A DNA stretch of 15,487 nt, taken from JAGVXD01 sp964554415. GTDB taxonomy: Archaea; Nanobdellota; Nanobdellia; Pacearchaeales; GW2011-AR1. How positions within the stretch are numbered: position 1 is the first letter of the stretch; every line of letters starts with the position of its first letter. The stretch covers positions 1-15,487 of the forward strand of contig CAZKON010000020.1 in the NCBI GenBank assembly GCA_964554415.1. The letters are read 5' to 3'. The notes under the pieces are model-generated. The model was not told the origin of the DNA and searched no databases. It saw only the letters and a program-made list of their open reading frames with translations. This document shows positions 1 through 6,467 of the stretch, in pieces. The translations under genes and the position numbers were made by a program.

Positions 1-42
1 GTCTATAGCGAGCCAGCCTCAAGAATTGGCGAGCGGTGACTG

Positions 43-348
43 GTGGTTGTTGACACTGAAAATTTTCTGACACTTCTATCAAAATACACTGAAGATCAAA
101 TTGAGCACACAATTCATACTTTCTTTAGATTAAGTCAAAAACAGAAACAGATTTATACAGAAAAAGAATTACGTCAGATTATTACGAAAGAGAAGCCATT
201 CTTAGTAGGGTTGCAATATAATGGCAATTATGCTGCATTTTACCTATATCACAATAAAACACTGAAAATCATTATTTCCTTTAAAACTCGAAAGGTTAAT
301 ATAGTCACTTTCTATTTTATTAATAAATGGCAGATACCTTTGATATGA
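43..348 (+). CDS. Small protein resembling a RelE/DUF4258-like toxin, partner of DUF2283
   Basis: This AT-rich ORF encodes about 101 residues from a GTG start; an in-frame stop at 37-39 means it cannot extend further upstream in this frame. I do not recognise a named family with certainty. The pattern of a His/Phe/Arg-rich N-terminal helix (EHTIHTFFRLSQ), then KPFLVGLQYNGNYAAFYLY, then alternating hydrophobic strands ending in VTFYFINKWQIP resembles the compact fold of RelE/DUF4258-type RNase toxins. The next gene encodes a DUF2283 protein, a family often found beside such small toxins, and the ORF ends overlap, so co-transcription is likely. The toxin role is inferred from context only. No promoter is visible because the gene starts close to the window edge. 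Confidence 0.5.
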   Translation: MVVDTENFLTLLSKYTEDQIEHTIHTFFRLSQKQKQIYTEKELRQIITKEKPFLVGLQYNGNYAAFYLYHNKTLKIIISFKTRKVNIVTFYFINKWQIPLI

Positions 349-383
349 ACACTAAAGAACGAAGATTGGAAGGAAAGGGAGAA

Positions 384-719
384 ATGGATTATGATTATGT
401 AAATGATATTCTCTTTTTCAAGATAATTAATAGGGAATATGACCGATCATTAGAGTTTGAAAATATGGTTATAGATATAGACGACGAAGCGTTTATAGTG
501 GGTCTTCAGATATTCGATGCTTCCAAGTTTCTAAGAATATCCAAGACAAATCTTAAAATAAAGACATGGCAATTTAAAGCAAAAATTATGCCCGAGTCAA
601 TTGAAATAAGGCTTACGTGCGAGGTAAATATTAGAAATAAAGTTAGGGAGCTCAATCCAATCATTGTACAGCAAAATACGGAACAGTTGCCGAATTCTCA
701 AATGATTGCTGTAGCATAA
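384..719 (+). CDS. DUF2283 domain protein, possible antitoxin
   Basis: The protein begins MDYDYVNDILFFKI and continues with VIDIDDEAFIVGLQIFDASKFL. This is the DUF2283 pattern: an N-terminal Y-D/N-x-x-x-D-x-L strand, then an acidic strand, then hhGhxIhDAS. DUF2283 members are small and frequently sit next to RelE-like or DUF4258 proteins, which suggests an antitoxin or regulatory partner role. The ATG at 384 was chosen because the domain starts there and a purine-rich GGAAAGGGAG lies just upstream. In-frame ATGs at 327 and 345 are alternatives, and the one at 345 would make an ATGA overlap with the stop of the preceding gene. The roughly 60 residues after the domain (from about residue 52) are not recognised and may contact the partner protein. 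Confidence 0.65.
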   Translation: MDYDYVNDILFFKIINREYDRSLEFENMVIDIDDEAFIVGLQIFDASKFLRISKTNLKIKTWQFKAKIMPESIEIRLTCEVNIRNKVRELNPIIVQQNTEQLPNSQMIAVA

Positions 720-728
720 GTAGCTATC

Positions 729-738
729 TTATTTTTTC
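729..738 (+). terminator. U-rich terminator after the DUF2283 gene
   Basis: A run of six T residues in a T-rich stretch starts about 10 nt after the stop codon. Archaeal RNA polymerases commonly terminate at such U-tracts without a hairpin. The call rests on position and composition only. Confidence 0.35.
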
Positions 739-828
739 CAGAAAGATAAAGAAAAAAAATTCAAACAGAAGATAAAAAAACCTATTATGATGCATATTAA
801 GATGTCTATAAACTGCATGAAGTGCGAC

Positions 829-941
829 TCTATCGAGGGAAATAAGTTTTCGGAGATTCTTCCCTCGATAGATAGGAAAAGAAAGTCCGAAAATTAATTT
901 CTTTTCCTATAGAGGACTTTGAAAAACCCCAAAGTCCTCTA
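829..941. repeat. Three contiguous perfect hairpins; first two have complementary loops
   Basis: Hairpin 1 has a 13-bp stem, 829-841 with 860-872 (TCTATCGAGGGAA and its complement), and an 18-nt loop. Hairpin 2 begins at the next base with a 12-bp stem, 873-884 with 898-909 (TAGGAAAAGAAA), and a 13-nt loop. Hairpin 3 follows at once with a 12-bp stem, 910-921 with 930-941 (TAGAGGACTTTG), and an 8-nt loop. The hairpin 1 loop contains TTTTCGGA (847-854) and the hairpin 2 loop contains its exact reverse complement TCCGAAAA (886-893), so the loops could kiss. The array occupies most of the 348-nt gap before secY. Function is unknown; a structured RNA, a terminator/insulator or a non-autonomous mobile repeat are possible. 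Confidence 0.85.
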
Positions 942-984
942 TAAGTAGTAAAAGTTCATAAGTGAGATGTCTTCAAAACCAAGA

Positions 985-992
985 TTTAAAAA
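985..992 (+). promoter_or_regulatory. TATA box for the secY transcript
   Basis: TTTAAAAA is centred at 988.5. A start site about 26 nt downstream falls on the ATG at 1015, which opens a short ORF overlapping the secY start. A weaker box, CTATAAGT (939-946), overlaps the end of the third hairpin. Confidence 0.5.
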
Positions 993-1014
993 CTCCCTCT
1001 CCCACTCTCAACTT

Positions 1015-1071
1015 ATGAAAAGATGGTTGTTTGACATCAGCAACATCGTCGCAAGCATCACTTTACAATGA
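1015..1071 (+). CDS. Possible leaderless upstream ORF coupled to secY
   Basis: The ORF reads MKRWLFDISNIVASITLQ and its TGA overlaps the secY start codon as ATGA (1068-1071). Its ATG lies 26.5 nt after the centre of the best TATA box, the same spacing seen at other leaderless genes in this window. An in-frame ATG at 967 would extend it to 34 residues with a Ser/Lys-rich N-terminus. The peptide is basic, then hydrophobic, so it could act as a nascent-chain sensor for the secretion channel. That role is speculation; it may only deliver ribosomes to secY. Confidence 0.35.
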   Translation: MKRWLFDISNIVASITLQ

Positions 1072-2459
1072 ATATTCAAAGCATCTTATACAATTTACCT
1101 GAAGTCAGACCGCCGACAGAAAAGCGCCTGCCTTTTAATGTAAAGTTAAAATGGACATTGATTATATTAGTTGCATTCTTTATTCTGGCAAATATCCCTC
1201 TTTATGGTTTGGGGCAAAATTCACTGGTGAGATTCCAGCAAATAGCAACTATTCTGGGCGCAGAGTTTGGAAGCATTATCAGTCTCGGTATAGGCCCAAT
1301 AGTGACTGCTTCCATCATTCTCCAATTGCTCGTCGGCTCAGGCATACTCAAGATAGATACCAACACTTCTGATGGAAAGAGATACTTCCAGGGCTTGCAA
1401 AAAATCGGAGTTATCTTCTTTATCATTTTCGAATCCATGATTTATGTGCTTATGGGGGGCTTGCAGCCGATAAATGCATCATATACGGGTGTACTTATCT
1501 TTCAATTAATTCTGGGAGGCTTGGCTATTATGTTTATGGATGAGGTTACTACGAAATGGGGTTTTGGTTCAGGTGTTTCAATATTTATCGTTGCAGGAGT
1601 ATCTCGCACGCTTGTTACAGGTCTCATACAGTTCATCGGAGCAAACGGAGAGAACTGTCTTGCAGACTTTACAGGTGTGCCTTGTTCTGGTGCGCTTCTC
1701 GTAATTTTACAGTCGTTTATAAACGGTGCTCCTAAGGAAGCTCTCGTTTCCGCTACCGTAATTCTGGTAACTATGGGTATATTCCTGCTGGTTGTCTGGG
1801 CGCAGAGTTTGAAAGTTGAAATCCCTCTATCCTACGATCGTTTGCGTGGTCATACAATCAAGTGGCCATTAGCTTTCTTCTACGCTTCTGTCATTCCAGT
1901 AATTCTGGTTGCCGCACTGCTGGCAAACATTCAACTATTTGGAAGTTTGCTTGAAAATTCATTAGGCAGAGCTACATTCATCGGCGGCTTCTCAAACGGA
2001 CAGCCAATTTCAGGTCTCGCATATTGGCTAAGCAACTCAAACCTTCTTGAATCAATTATCCGAGGCAGTTTGCAGTTCTCATATGTGATTCAGGCATTCA
2101 CACATCTTATCTTTTTCATGTTAGCTTCAACAATCTTTGCAATATTCTGGGTTAAGACAGCAGGTATGGACGCTGGAAGCCAGGCAAAGAAGATTATTGC
2201 TTCAGGTTTGCAAATCCCAGGCTTTAGAAAGGATGAGCGCATTCTTGAATCGATACTTTCTCGTTATGTAATGTCGCTTACAGTCATGGGAGGTCTTGCA
2301 ATCGGTTTACTCGCAGCCCTCTCAGACACACTCGGCGCTTTAACGTCAGGTACGTCTATCTTGCTTGCTGTTATGATAATGTATCAGCTATATCAAAACG
2401 TCGCGCAGCAACACGCCGTAGATATGCATCCTGCGTTGCGCAAGATGGCGGGCGAATAA
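1068..2459 (+). CDS. secY: Preprotein translocase subunit SecY (Sec61 alpha)
   Basis: This is the central pore protein of the Sec translocon, which moves unfolded proteins across or into the cytoplasmic membrane with SecE and Sec61 beta. The 463-residue length fits archaeal SecY. The N-terminus has the VRPPTEKRLPFNVKLKWT approach to the first membrane helix, followed by the family pattern LGxxxxxQIATILGAEFGSI (plug region) and GPIVTASIILQLL in the second helix. About ten membrane helices alternate to the end, and the basic loop near residue 255 (SLKVEIPLSYDRLRG) matches a ribosome-contacting cytosolic loop. The C-terminus QQHAVDMHPALRKMAGE is typical. It is followed after 1 nt by the DUF106 insertase gene, a common archaeal arrangement. 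It is preceded by a hairpin array and a small overlapping ORF rather than by a ribosomal protein gene such as L15. Confidence 0.98.
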   Translation: MNIQSILYNLPEVRPPTEKRLPFNVKLKWTLIILVAFFILANIPLYGLGQNSLVRFQQIATILGAEFGSIISLGIGPIVTASIILQLLVGSGILKIDTNTSDGKRYFQGLQKIGVIFFIIFESMIYVLMGGLQPINASYTGVLIFQLILGGLAIMFMDEVTTKWGFGSGVSIFIVAGVSRTLVTGLIQFIGANGENCLADFTGVPCSGALLVILQSFINGAPKEALVSATVILVTMGIFLLVVWAQSLKVEIPLSYDRLRGHTIKWPLAFFYASVIPVILVAALLANIQLFGSLLENSLGRATFIGGFSNGQPISGLAYWLSNSNLLESIIRGSLQFSYVIQAFTHLIFFMLASTIFAIFWVKTAGMDAGSQAKKIIASGLQIPGFRKDERILESILSRYVMSLTVMGGLAIGLLAALSDTLGALTSGTSILLAVMIMYQLYQNVAQQHAVDMHPALRKMAGE

Positions 2460-2460
2460 T

Positions 2461-3015
2461 ATGAAAGAGATGCGCGTTCTCATCATTGTGATGCTCCTTG
2501 GTATAGGAGTCACTTTGCTTTGGGATGCTGTTCCAGGCATCAAGGAAGTAGTGCATGCAGCACTTGATCCAAGTCTAGGCGCGCTATTGAATTGGCATCT
2601 AAACATTGGCTTCTTTGCAGTAGTTCTTTTTTTCACATTAATAACAACTCTCCTCCAGAAATATCTGACTGATCAGACACTGCTCAAGCATCTTCGCGAA
2701 GAACAGAAGGCAATACAGGCAGAGATGAAACAATATAGAGACCATCCTAAAAAAGTCCTCGAGCTGAATCAGAAATCAATGGAAATCGCGATGAAGATAA
2801 TGCCCATTAGCATGCGCCCTGTCATGTATACAACAGTTCCTTTTCTGCTTCTTTTGCGCTGGTTCGGAGATTATTTTACCGCTGGCGAGAGCGTGAAGAT
2901 TTTCGGATTTTTCAGTTCCCATGGCTCTTTTCTGTTTCCCGGCTGGGTCTGGGCTTATTTGGTCGGCAGCATCATCATTTCTATATTTCTCAGAAAATGG
3001 ATGAAAGTGCACTAG
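2461..3015 (+). CDS. DUF106 membrane insertase (archaeal EMC3/TMCO1/YidC-like)
   Basis: This is a 184-residue membrane protein of the DUF106 family, the archaeal relative of EMC3, TMCO1 and YidC, thought to help insert membrane proteins. Hydrophobic segments lie at about residues 5-22, 47-67, 118-135 and 159-177. A charged helical coiled-coil region (about 72-112, with KHLREEQKAIQAEMKQYRDHPKKV) lies between the second and third, as expected for the cytosolic coiled coil of this superfamily. It starts 1 nt after the secY stop, so the two are almost certainly co-transcribed and translationally coupled. The pairing with secY agrees with a shared role in membrane protein biogenesis. The adenylate kinase gene that often follows in archaea is missing; an AT-rich island begins after it. 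Confidence 0.93.
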   Translation: MKEMRVLIIVMLLGIGVTLLWDAVPGIKEVVHAALDPSLGALLNWHLNIGFFAVVLFFTLITTLLQKYLTDQTLLKHLREEQKAIQAEMKQYRDHPKKVLELNQKSMEIAMKIMPISMRPVMYTTVPFLLLLRWFGDYFTAGESVKIFGFFSSHGSFLFPGWVWAYLVGSIIISIFLRKWMKVH

Positions 3016-3096
3016 CACTTTCTGCGGAAGATGACAGACAATTTGCTCCTGGCGGCAAAATCTTTGTGTCCAATTTGGTGGGACTCTAAATTACAC

Positions 3097-5103
3097 TTAA
3101 ACAATTACCTTTTCTTTTCGATATGTCTCTGCAATACCTCTGACTCGTTTATCAGATTCTTCACGCGATTCATATCCCTTTCTACCTGAATAAAGTTTGA
3201 ACAATCGATGAGAAATATCTTCCAAAGTTAATGCTCCTTTTGCAAAGAAAAGAAACTCAAATGCGTCTTCAGGGATGTTTTCATAAAAGCTCTGATTGAT
3301 TTTTCTAATATTGCCTTGTGGAAAATAGAGATATCTCTGGTCTGCGCCGTTCCAGAAAAACTGAGCATCTCTATGCAAAAAAGGAGGTTTTTCTGGAGGA
3401 GATTGTTTATCTATTTCATATCTATGGGGGACAATGCCTTGATTTGGAAAACCAAAAGAATCAACAAGACTTTTAGATCTTAGTTGCGAGATAACTTTGC
3501 TTGTTTCATCACCAATGAAAGACTTTTCAAGAGAGGGATAGATTCTTGTGACTCTCTCAATAATTTCATCAGAAGTATAAACTCCCTCAAGATAATGCAC
3601 GATATCAGACCTAACAGGTTGTTCTTCTCCAGAACGTATTCCAATCACTTCCAATGCCTTAGGAAAGAAGTTTCTGGATACGAGAAAAGGAAGATCCATA
3701 ACCGCTCTTTTTTGTAATCCTATATCTGCTCGACTCTTGCTAATTTCAGTGGAAGGATATGCAAGCATTTGAAAACAAACGGCTCGTATCGAGGTATCTG
3801 TGTCCCATCCATAGAGTCTGCCATCGTGTCGAAAGTCTAGTTGATGCATTGTTCCTCTACGTAAAATTCCATTTTTCTCTCGTTTCTTAAAACCTTCTAA
3901 GTGCGGGAGAATATCTCTACTAAGTGCTGGTTGAATAAAGTAGCGATGACTTTTTTCCTGAATTGAATTAAGAAATCTGAAGGTGTTTTGGCTGGATGCA
4001 GTTCCAGAGCCTCGATATCCTTCTATCAAGAATAGTTTGAATAATAATCCTGCTTCTCCTAAGATATCAACAGCTCTATTATTTCCTCCTTTGCGAACTC
4101 TTTTATTCATGTTAGTTAAAACACGTTCATCATTCGTTTCAGCACCTATTCCCACTTCATAACAACCTGCTTGCAGTAAATCTGAAACGAAAGGCTCATC
4201 GATTTTATCTGCTCGCGTAATACATCGAAAGGCAAATGACCCATGTTCTTTCTTAAATTCTTTGAGTCGCGTCATGAGCTCTGAGGTCTCTGTCTTGTTA
4301 AGACCAAAAGTAAGGTCAATGAAATAAAATTTCTGTACGCCACGATCATAAAGATAACCGAGTTCATCAATAGTTGATGCGTTATTTCTATTCGATAGAG
4401 GTTTTTTTGCAGCACAAAATCCGCAAGTATAAGGACATCCTTTAAAATTTTCAAGCATTCCGAGTGTGAATGCTTGTCGCGACTTAGTTGTCTGATTTAT
4501 TGACTTGATTAATCCCCCATATCGATCATACATTTGTGGTGGTTGGAAAATTCTTTCTGTTTGTTGCTTTTCAGAGATTTTTGCTCTCTTCTTTCCAGGA
4601 ACAAGTATCCCTTCAAGTCCCTCAAGAGATTTTTGATTATCAAGATATTGCAGAACTTGAGGCAAGAGAGTATCGCTGTTTTCTGTACACGCAACATCGA
4701 CATTGGGACAATATTGAAAGATTCTCTCTCCTAAGATTGAAACTGCTTGTCCACCCATAATAATTTTTGTCTTTGGCAATTTCTGCTTCAATTGAGTAGT
4801 CATATAGTCAAGAGTATCAGTGCTAGCCTGTGCAATCAAGGTTGTACAAACAACATCTGGGTTCTTTTCTATTACTTTGTTCATGAGATCTTCTTTTGAA
4901 AGTTCAGGACTAAGATACCATTCATAGTCTAATAGAACTATATCTCGATTCAATCCAGATTCATTTTCTAAAGAAGCCATTACCTGAAAGGGGATTCGAG
5001 GCAAAAGAAAAAACTGATTTCCTACATTTTCTTCGATATATCTTCCTTGCTGAGATTCATGGAAACTCGTTGTGTTGGGTGGATTAACAAAGAGAATATT
5101 CAT
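3097..5103 (-). CDS. B12-binding-type radical SAM enzyme with C-terminal PqqD/RRE-like region
   Basis: This 668-residue protein has the layout of class B radical SAM enzymes. Residues 1-155 form a Rossmann-like cobalamin-binding domain (MNILFVNPPN at the start, IIMGGQAV at 114-121). The radical SAM core spans about 205-420 and carries the cluster motif GCPYTCGFC (Cys223, Cys227, Cys230). The usual DxHxxG cobalamin-ligand motif is not visible near residue 59 (LLDYEWYLS), so cobalamin may bind without a His ligand or may be lost. Residues about 575-668 (LYFPQGNIRKIN, then AKGALTLEDISHRLFKLY) resemble a PqqD-type winged helix, the RiPP recognition element. Residues about 497-550 (YLEGVYTSDEIIERV, LRSKSLVD) could be a second, partial copy. 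The gene lies 27 nt after a 62-residue peptide gene on the same strand, so peptide modification is plausible. The substrate is unknown. Confidence 0.88.
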   Translation of the reverse strand: MNILFVNPPNTTSFHESQQGRYIEENVGNQFFLLPRIPFQVMASLENESGLNRDIVLLDYEWYLSPELSKEDLMNKVIEKNPDVVCTTLIAQASTDTLDYMTTQLKQKLPKTKIIMGGQAVSILGERIFQYCPNVDVACTENSDTLLPQVLQYLDNQKSLEGLEGILVPGKKRAKISEKQQTERIFQPPQMYDRYGGLIKSINQTTKSRQAFTLGMLENFKGCPYTCGFCAAKKPLSNRNNASTIDELGYLYDRGVQKFYFIDLTFGLNKTETSELMTRLKEFKKEHGSFAFRCITRADKIDEPFVSDLLQAGCYEVGIGAETNDERVLTNMNKRVRKGGNNRAVDILGEAGLLFKLFLIEGYRGSGTASSQNTFRFLNSIQEKSHRYFIQPALSRDILPHLEGFKKREKNGILRRGTMHQLDFRHDGRLYGWDTDTSIRAVCFQMLAYPSTEISKSRADIGLQKRAVMDLPFLVSRNFFPKALEVIGIRSGEEQPVRSDIVHYLEGVYTSDEIIERVTRIYPSLEKSFIGDETSKVISQLRSKSLVDSFGFPNQGIVPHRYEIDKQSPPEKPPFLHRDAQFFWNGADQRYLYFPQGNIRKINQSFYENIPEDAFEFLFFAKGALTLEDISHRLFKLYSGRKGYESREESDKRVRGIAETYRKEKVIV

Positions 5104-5116
5104 AAAAGTAACTACA

Positions 5117-5137
5117 AGAGTAGATGCAAACTACTCT
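5117..5137 (-). terminator. Hairpin between peptide and radical SAM genes, possible attenuator
   Basis: AGAGTAG (5117-5123) and CTACTCT (5131-5137) form a perfect 7-bp stem around a 7-nt loop and overlap the stop codon of the peptide gene. Such a partial terminator could give more peptide transcript than enzyme transcript, as is common for RiPP precursors. No strong U-tract follows, so the effect is uncertain. Confidence 0.35.
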
Positions 5138-5319
5138 ACCTTTAATTCGCAATCATAGGTACGCATTTTTGATAGGGTAAAGTACCTTTGTTCAGAAAAG
5201 TCTTTTTTTAATTTAACGCTTTCAACTTCGGCCGGTATTCGATAATTCTCTTTAGGACGTTCTGATTGCAGTTCTGCCATTTTCTCTTCTCCATGCGCTT
5301 GTAATTCTAGTAATTTCAT
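5131..5319 (-). CDS. 62-residue peptide, candidate substrate of the radical SAM enzyme
   Basis: I do not recognise a family. The peptide is highly charged and probably helical at first (MKLLELQAHGEEKMAELQSE), then has a Pro-containing stretch (RPKENYRIPAEVE). It ends in a more varied tail (RYFTLSKMRTYDCELKVE) with one Cys and several aromatic or polar residues. The position immediately upstream of a radical SAM enzyme with an RRE-like C-terminus is what a RiPP precursor would show: a charged leader bound by the RRE and a C-terminal core. The start is supported by a TATA box (5342-5349 read on the minus strand) exactly 26.5 nt from the ATG, giving a leaderless transcript. It could instead be a small regulatory or structural partner. 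No signal peptide or cleavage motif (such as GG) is obvious. Confidence 0.6.
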   Translation of the reverse strand: MKLLELQAHGEEKMAELQSERPKENYRIPAEVESVKLKKDFSEQRYFTLSKMRTYDCELKVE

Positions 5320-5339
5320 AATTTATCCATGCATATGAA

Positions 5340-5397
5340 CTATATAAAATTTATTTAGCATATTATTTGTTAAATAGCAATATTTATATACTATTTA
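5340..5397. promoter_or_regulatory. Divergent promoter region with palindromic candidate Lrp operators
   Basis: Two TATA boxes serve opposite genes: TTTATATA (5383-5390) for the regulator at 5413 and, on the minus strand, TTTTATAT (5342-5349) for the peptide at 5319. Both are centred 26.5 nt from their start codons. Over each box sits a palindrome: TAAATAGCAATATTTA (5371-5386), which is also part of an inverted repeat TAAATAG...CTATTTA (5371-5377 and 5391-5397), and an imperfect 19-bp palindrome at 5340-5358 beginning CTA and ending TAG. Lrp-type dimers bind such AT-rich palindromes. The high A+T makes chance matches likely, so operator status is inferred. Confidence 0.5.
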
Positions 5398-5412
5398 GGA
5401 ATAATACAAAGT

Positions 5413-6408
5413 ATGAAAGAACTAGACAATTTCGACCTAAGATTACTTGCCTGCTTAGAGGAAGATGCAAGACAAACGCTTTCTCACATAGCTAAGACCT
5501 TAAGAAGCTCGCAACAAGTCATTAGTTATAGAATGCAATCTTTAGAGAAGAGAGGCGTTATTGGAGGATATTATACCATAATCGACATTGAGAAATTAGG
5601 ATATACCAGTTATCGGACATTTATTCAGCTAAGTAATCTAAATGAACAAAAACATAAACAAATTACAGAATATCTCAGGAATCACCTCAATGTACTTTGG
5701 CTAGTCGATTGTGGAGGAAAATGGGACTTATTAGTCAATTTCATGGCTAAAAATATAGTTCAATATAGCATCATGCTAAAAGAGTTTAAAAGTGCTTTTC
5801 CAGAGCAGATTCAGAACTATGATATCTTAACTACCGTCCAAGTGATATATTTAGGAAGAGACTATTTTATAAAAAAACAAAGAGATGCTAAAAAGAACGT
5901 TGGTTTTGGCGGAAAATTGACAGAGACAACTGAGTTAGATAAGAATAATCTTCAAATTCTCAAATTATTGTCCGAGAATGCGCGCATGAGTGCTGTTGAA
6001 ATTGCGGAAAAGATAAAAATAAGCCCAAATACAGTTATTTTACGAATGAAAGATATGAAAAAGAAAGGAATTTTACAAGGATTTAAGCCATTAGTTCACT
6101 TAGAAAATACATCTTACCACGCCTATAAAGCTTTAATAAAGTTTCATAACCTCATTGAAAAAAGAGAAGAAGATATCTTAAAATATGTTCAAACAGATGT
6201 GAGAATTGGTGGAGCAATAAAACTTGTAGGATTATGGGATTTTGAGATTGAATTTGAAGTGAAGAATAAAGAAGAAATGTTAGAAATTACAAGGAATTTC
6301 AGAGAAGCATTCAAAGACGTCATAAAGGAGTTTGAGATTCTTCTATTGTTTCATGAATATCGATATAATTTTTTTCCAGGAGATCTTCTTCATAGTATCT
6401 CCGAATGA
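5413..6408 (+). CDS. Tandem-domain Lrp/AsnC family transcription regulator
   Basis: The 331-residue protein contains two consecutive Lrp/AsnC units, while most family members have one of about 150 residues. Unit 1 has a winged HTH at about 4-50 (LDNFDLRLLACLEEDARQTL, then SSQQVISYRMQSLEKRGVI) and a ligand-binding RAM-like domain at about 62-150. Unit 2 repeats this at about 175-222 (LDKNNLQILKLLSENARMSA, NTVILRMKDMKKKGIL) and 230-320. A basic/glycine linker (KKQRDAKKNVGFGG) joins them. The fused form would act as a pseudo-dimer or bind two half-sites on one chain. It is transcribed divergently from the peptide/radical SAM operon, and palindromes over both TATA boxes suggest autoregulation and control of the operon. 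The sampled base composition is visibly more AT-rich than that of the exosome operon, in keeping with the surrounding island. Confidence 0.9.
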   Translation: MKELDNFDLRLLACLEEDARQTLSHIAKTLRSSQQVISYRMQSLEKRGVIGGYYTIIDIEKLGYTSYRTFIQLSNLNEQKHKQITEYLRNHLNVLWLVDCGGKWDLLVNFMAKNIVQYSIMLKEFKSAFPEQIQNYDILTTVQVIYLGRDYFIKKQRDAKKNVGFGGKLTETTELDKNNLQILKLLSENARMSAVEIAEKIKISPNTVILRMKDMKKKGILQGFKPLVHLENTSYHAYKALIKFHNLIEKREEDILKYVQTDVRIGGAIKLVGLWDFEIEFEVKNKEEMLEITRNFREAFKDVIKEFEILLLFHEYRYNFFPGDLLHSISE

Positions 6409-6438
6409 GATTTAGTACTATTAAATTAATCCAGAAGG

Positions 6439-6446
6439 TTTAAAAA
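6439..6446 (+). promoter_or_regulatory. TATA box for the DUF2080 gene
   Basis: TTTAAAAA is centred 25.5 nt before the ATG at 6468, which implies a leaderless transcript separate from the lrp-like gene upstream. Confidence 0.55.
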
Positions 6447-6467
6447 CTATATGGTTCTATTAGAACT

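Noticed and set aside
2..70. Open frame from the window edge reading SIASQPQELASGDWWLLTLK and ending in TGA, possibly the tail of an upstream gene
   Set aside because: Only about 22 codons are visible, no family is recognisable, and it overlaps the GTG start of the next ORF. It could be real but cannot be supported from this window.
829..941. CRISPR array interpretation of the repeated hairpins
   Set aside because: The stems differ in sequence and there are no identical repeats with regular spacers; the repetition is structural.
2997..3089. 30-codon ORF overlapping the end of the DUF106 gene (MDESALALSAEDDRQFAPGG...)
   Set aside because: It starts inside DUF106, has no SD site or recognisable motif and is very short. 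It may be a remnant of a lost downstream gene but is not supported as a gene.
4509..4760. ORFs opposite or out of frame with the radical SAM gene
   Set aside because: They are shadows of the long minus-strand gene, without recognisable domains or promoters.
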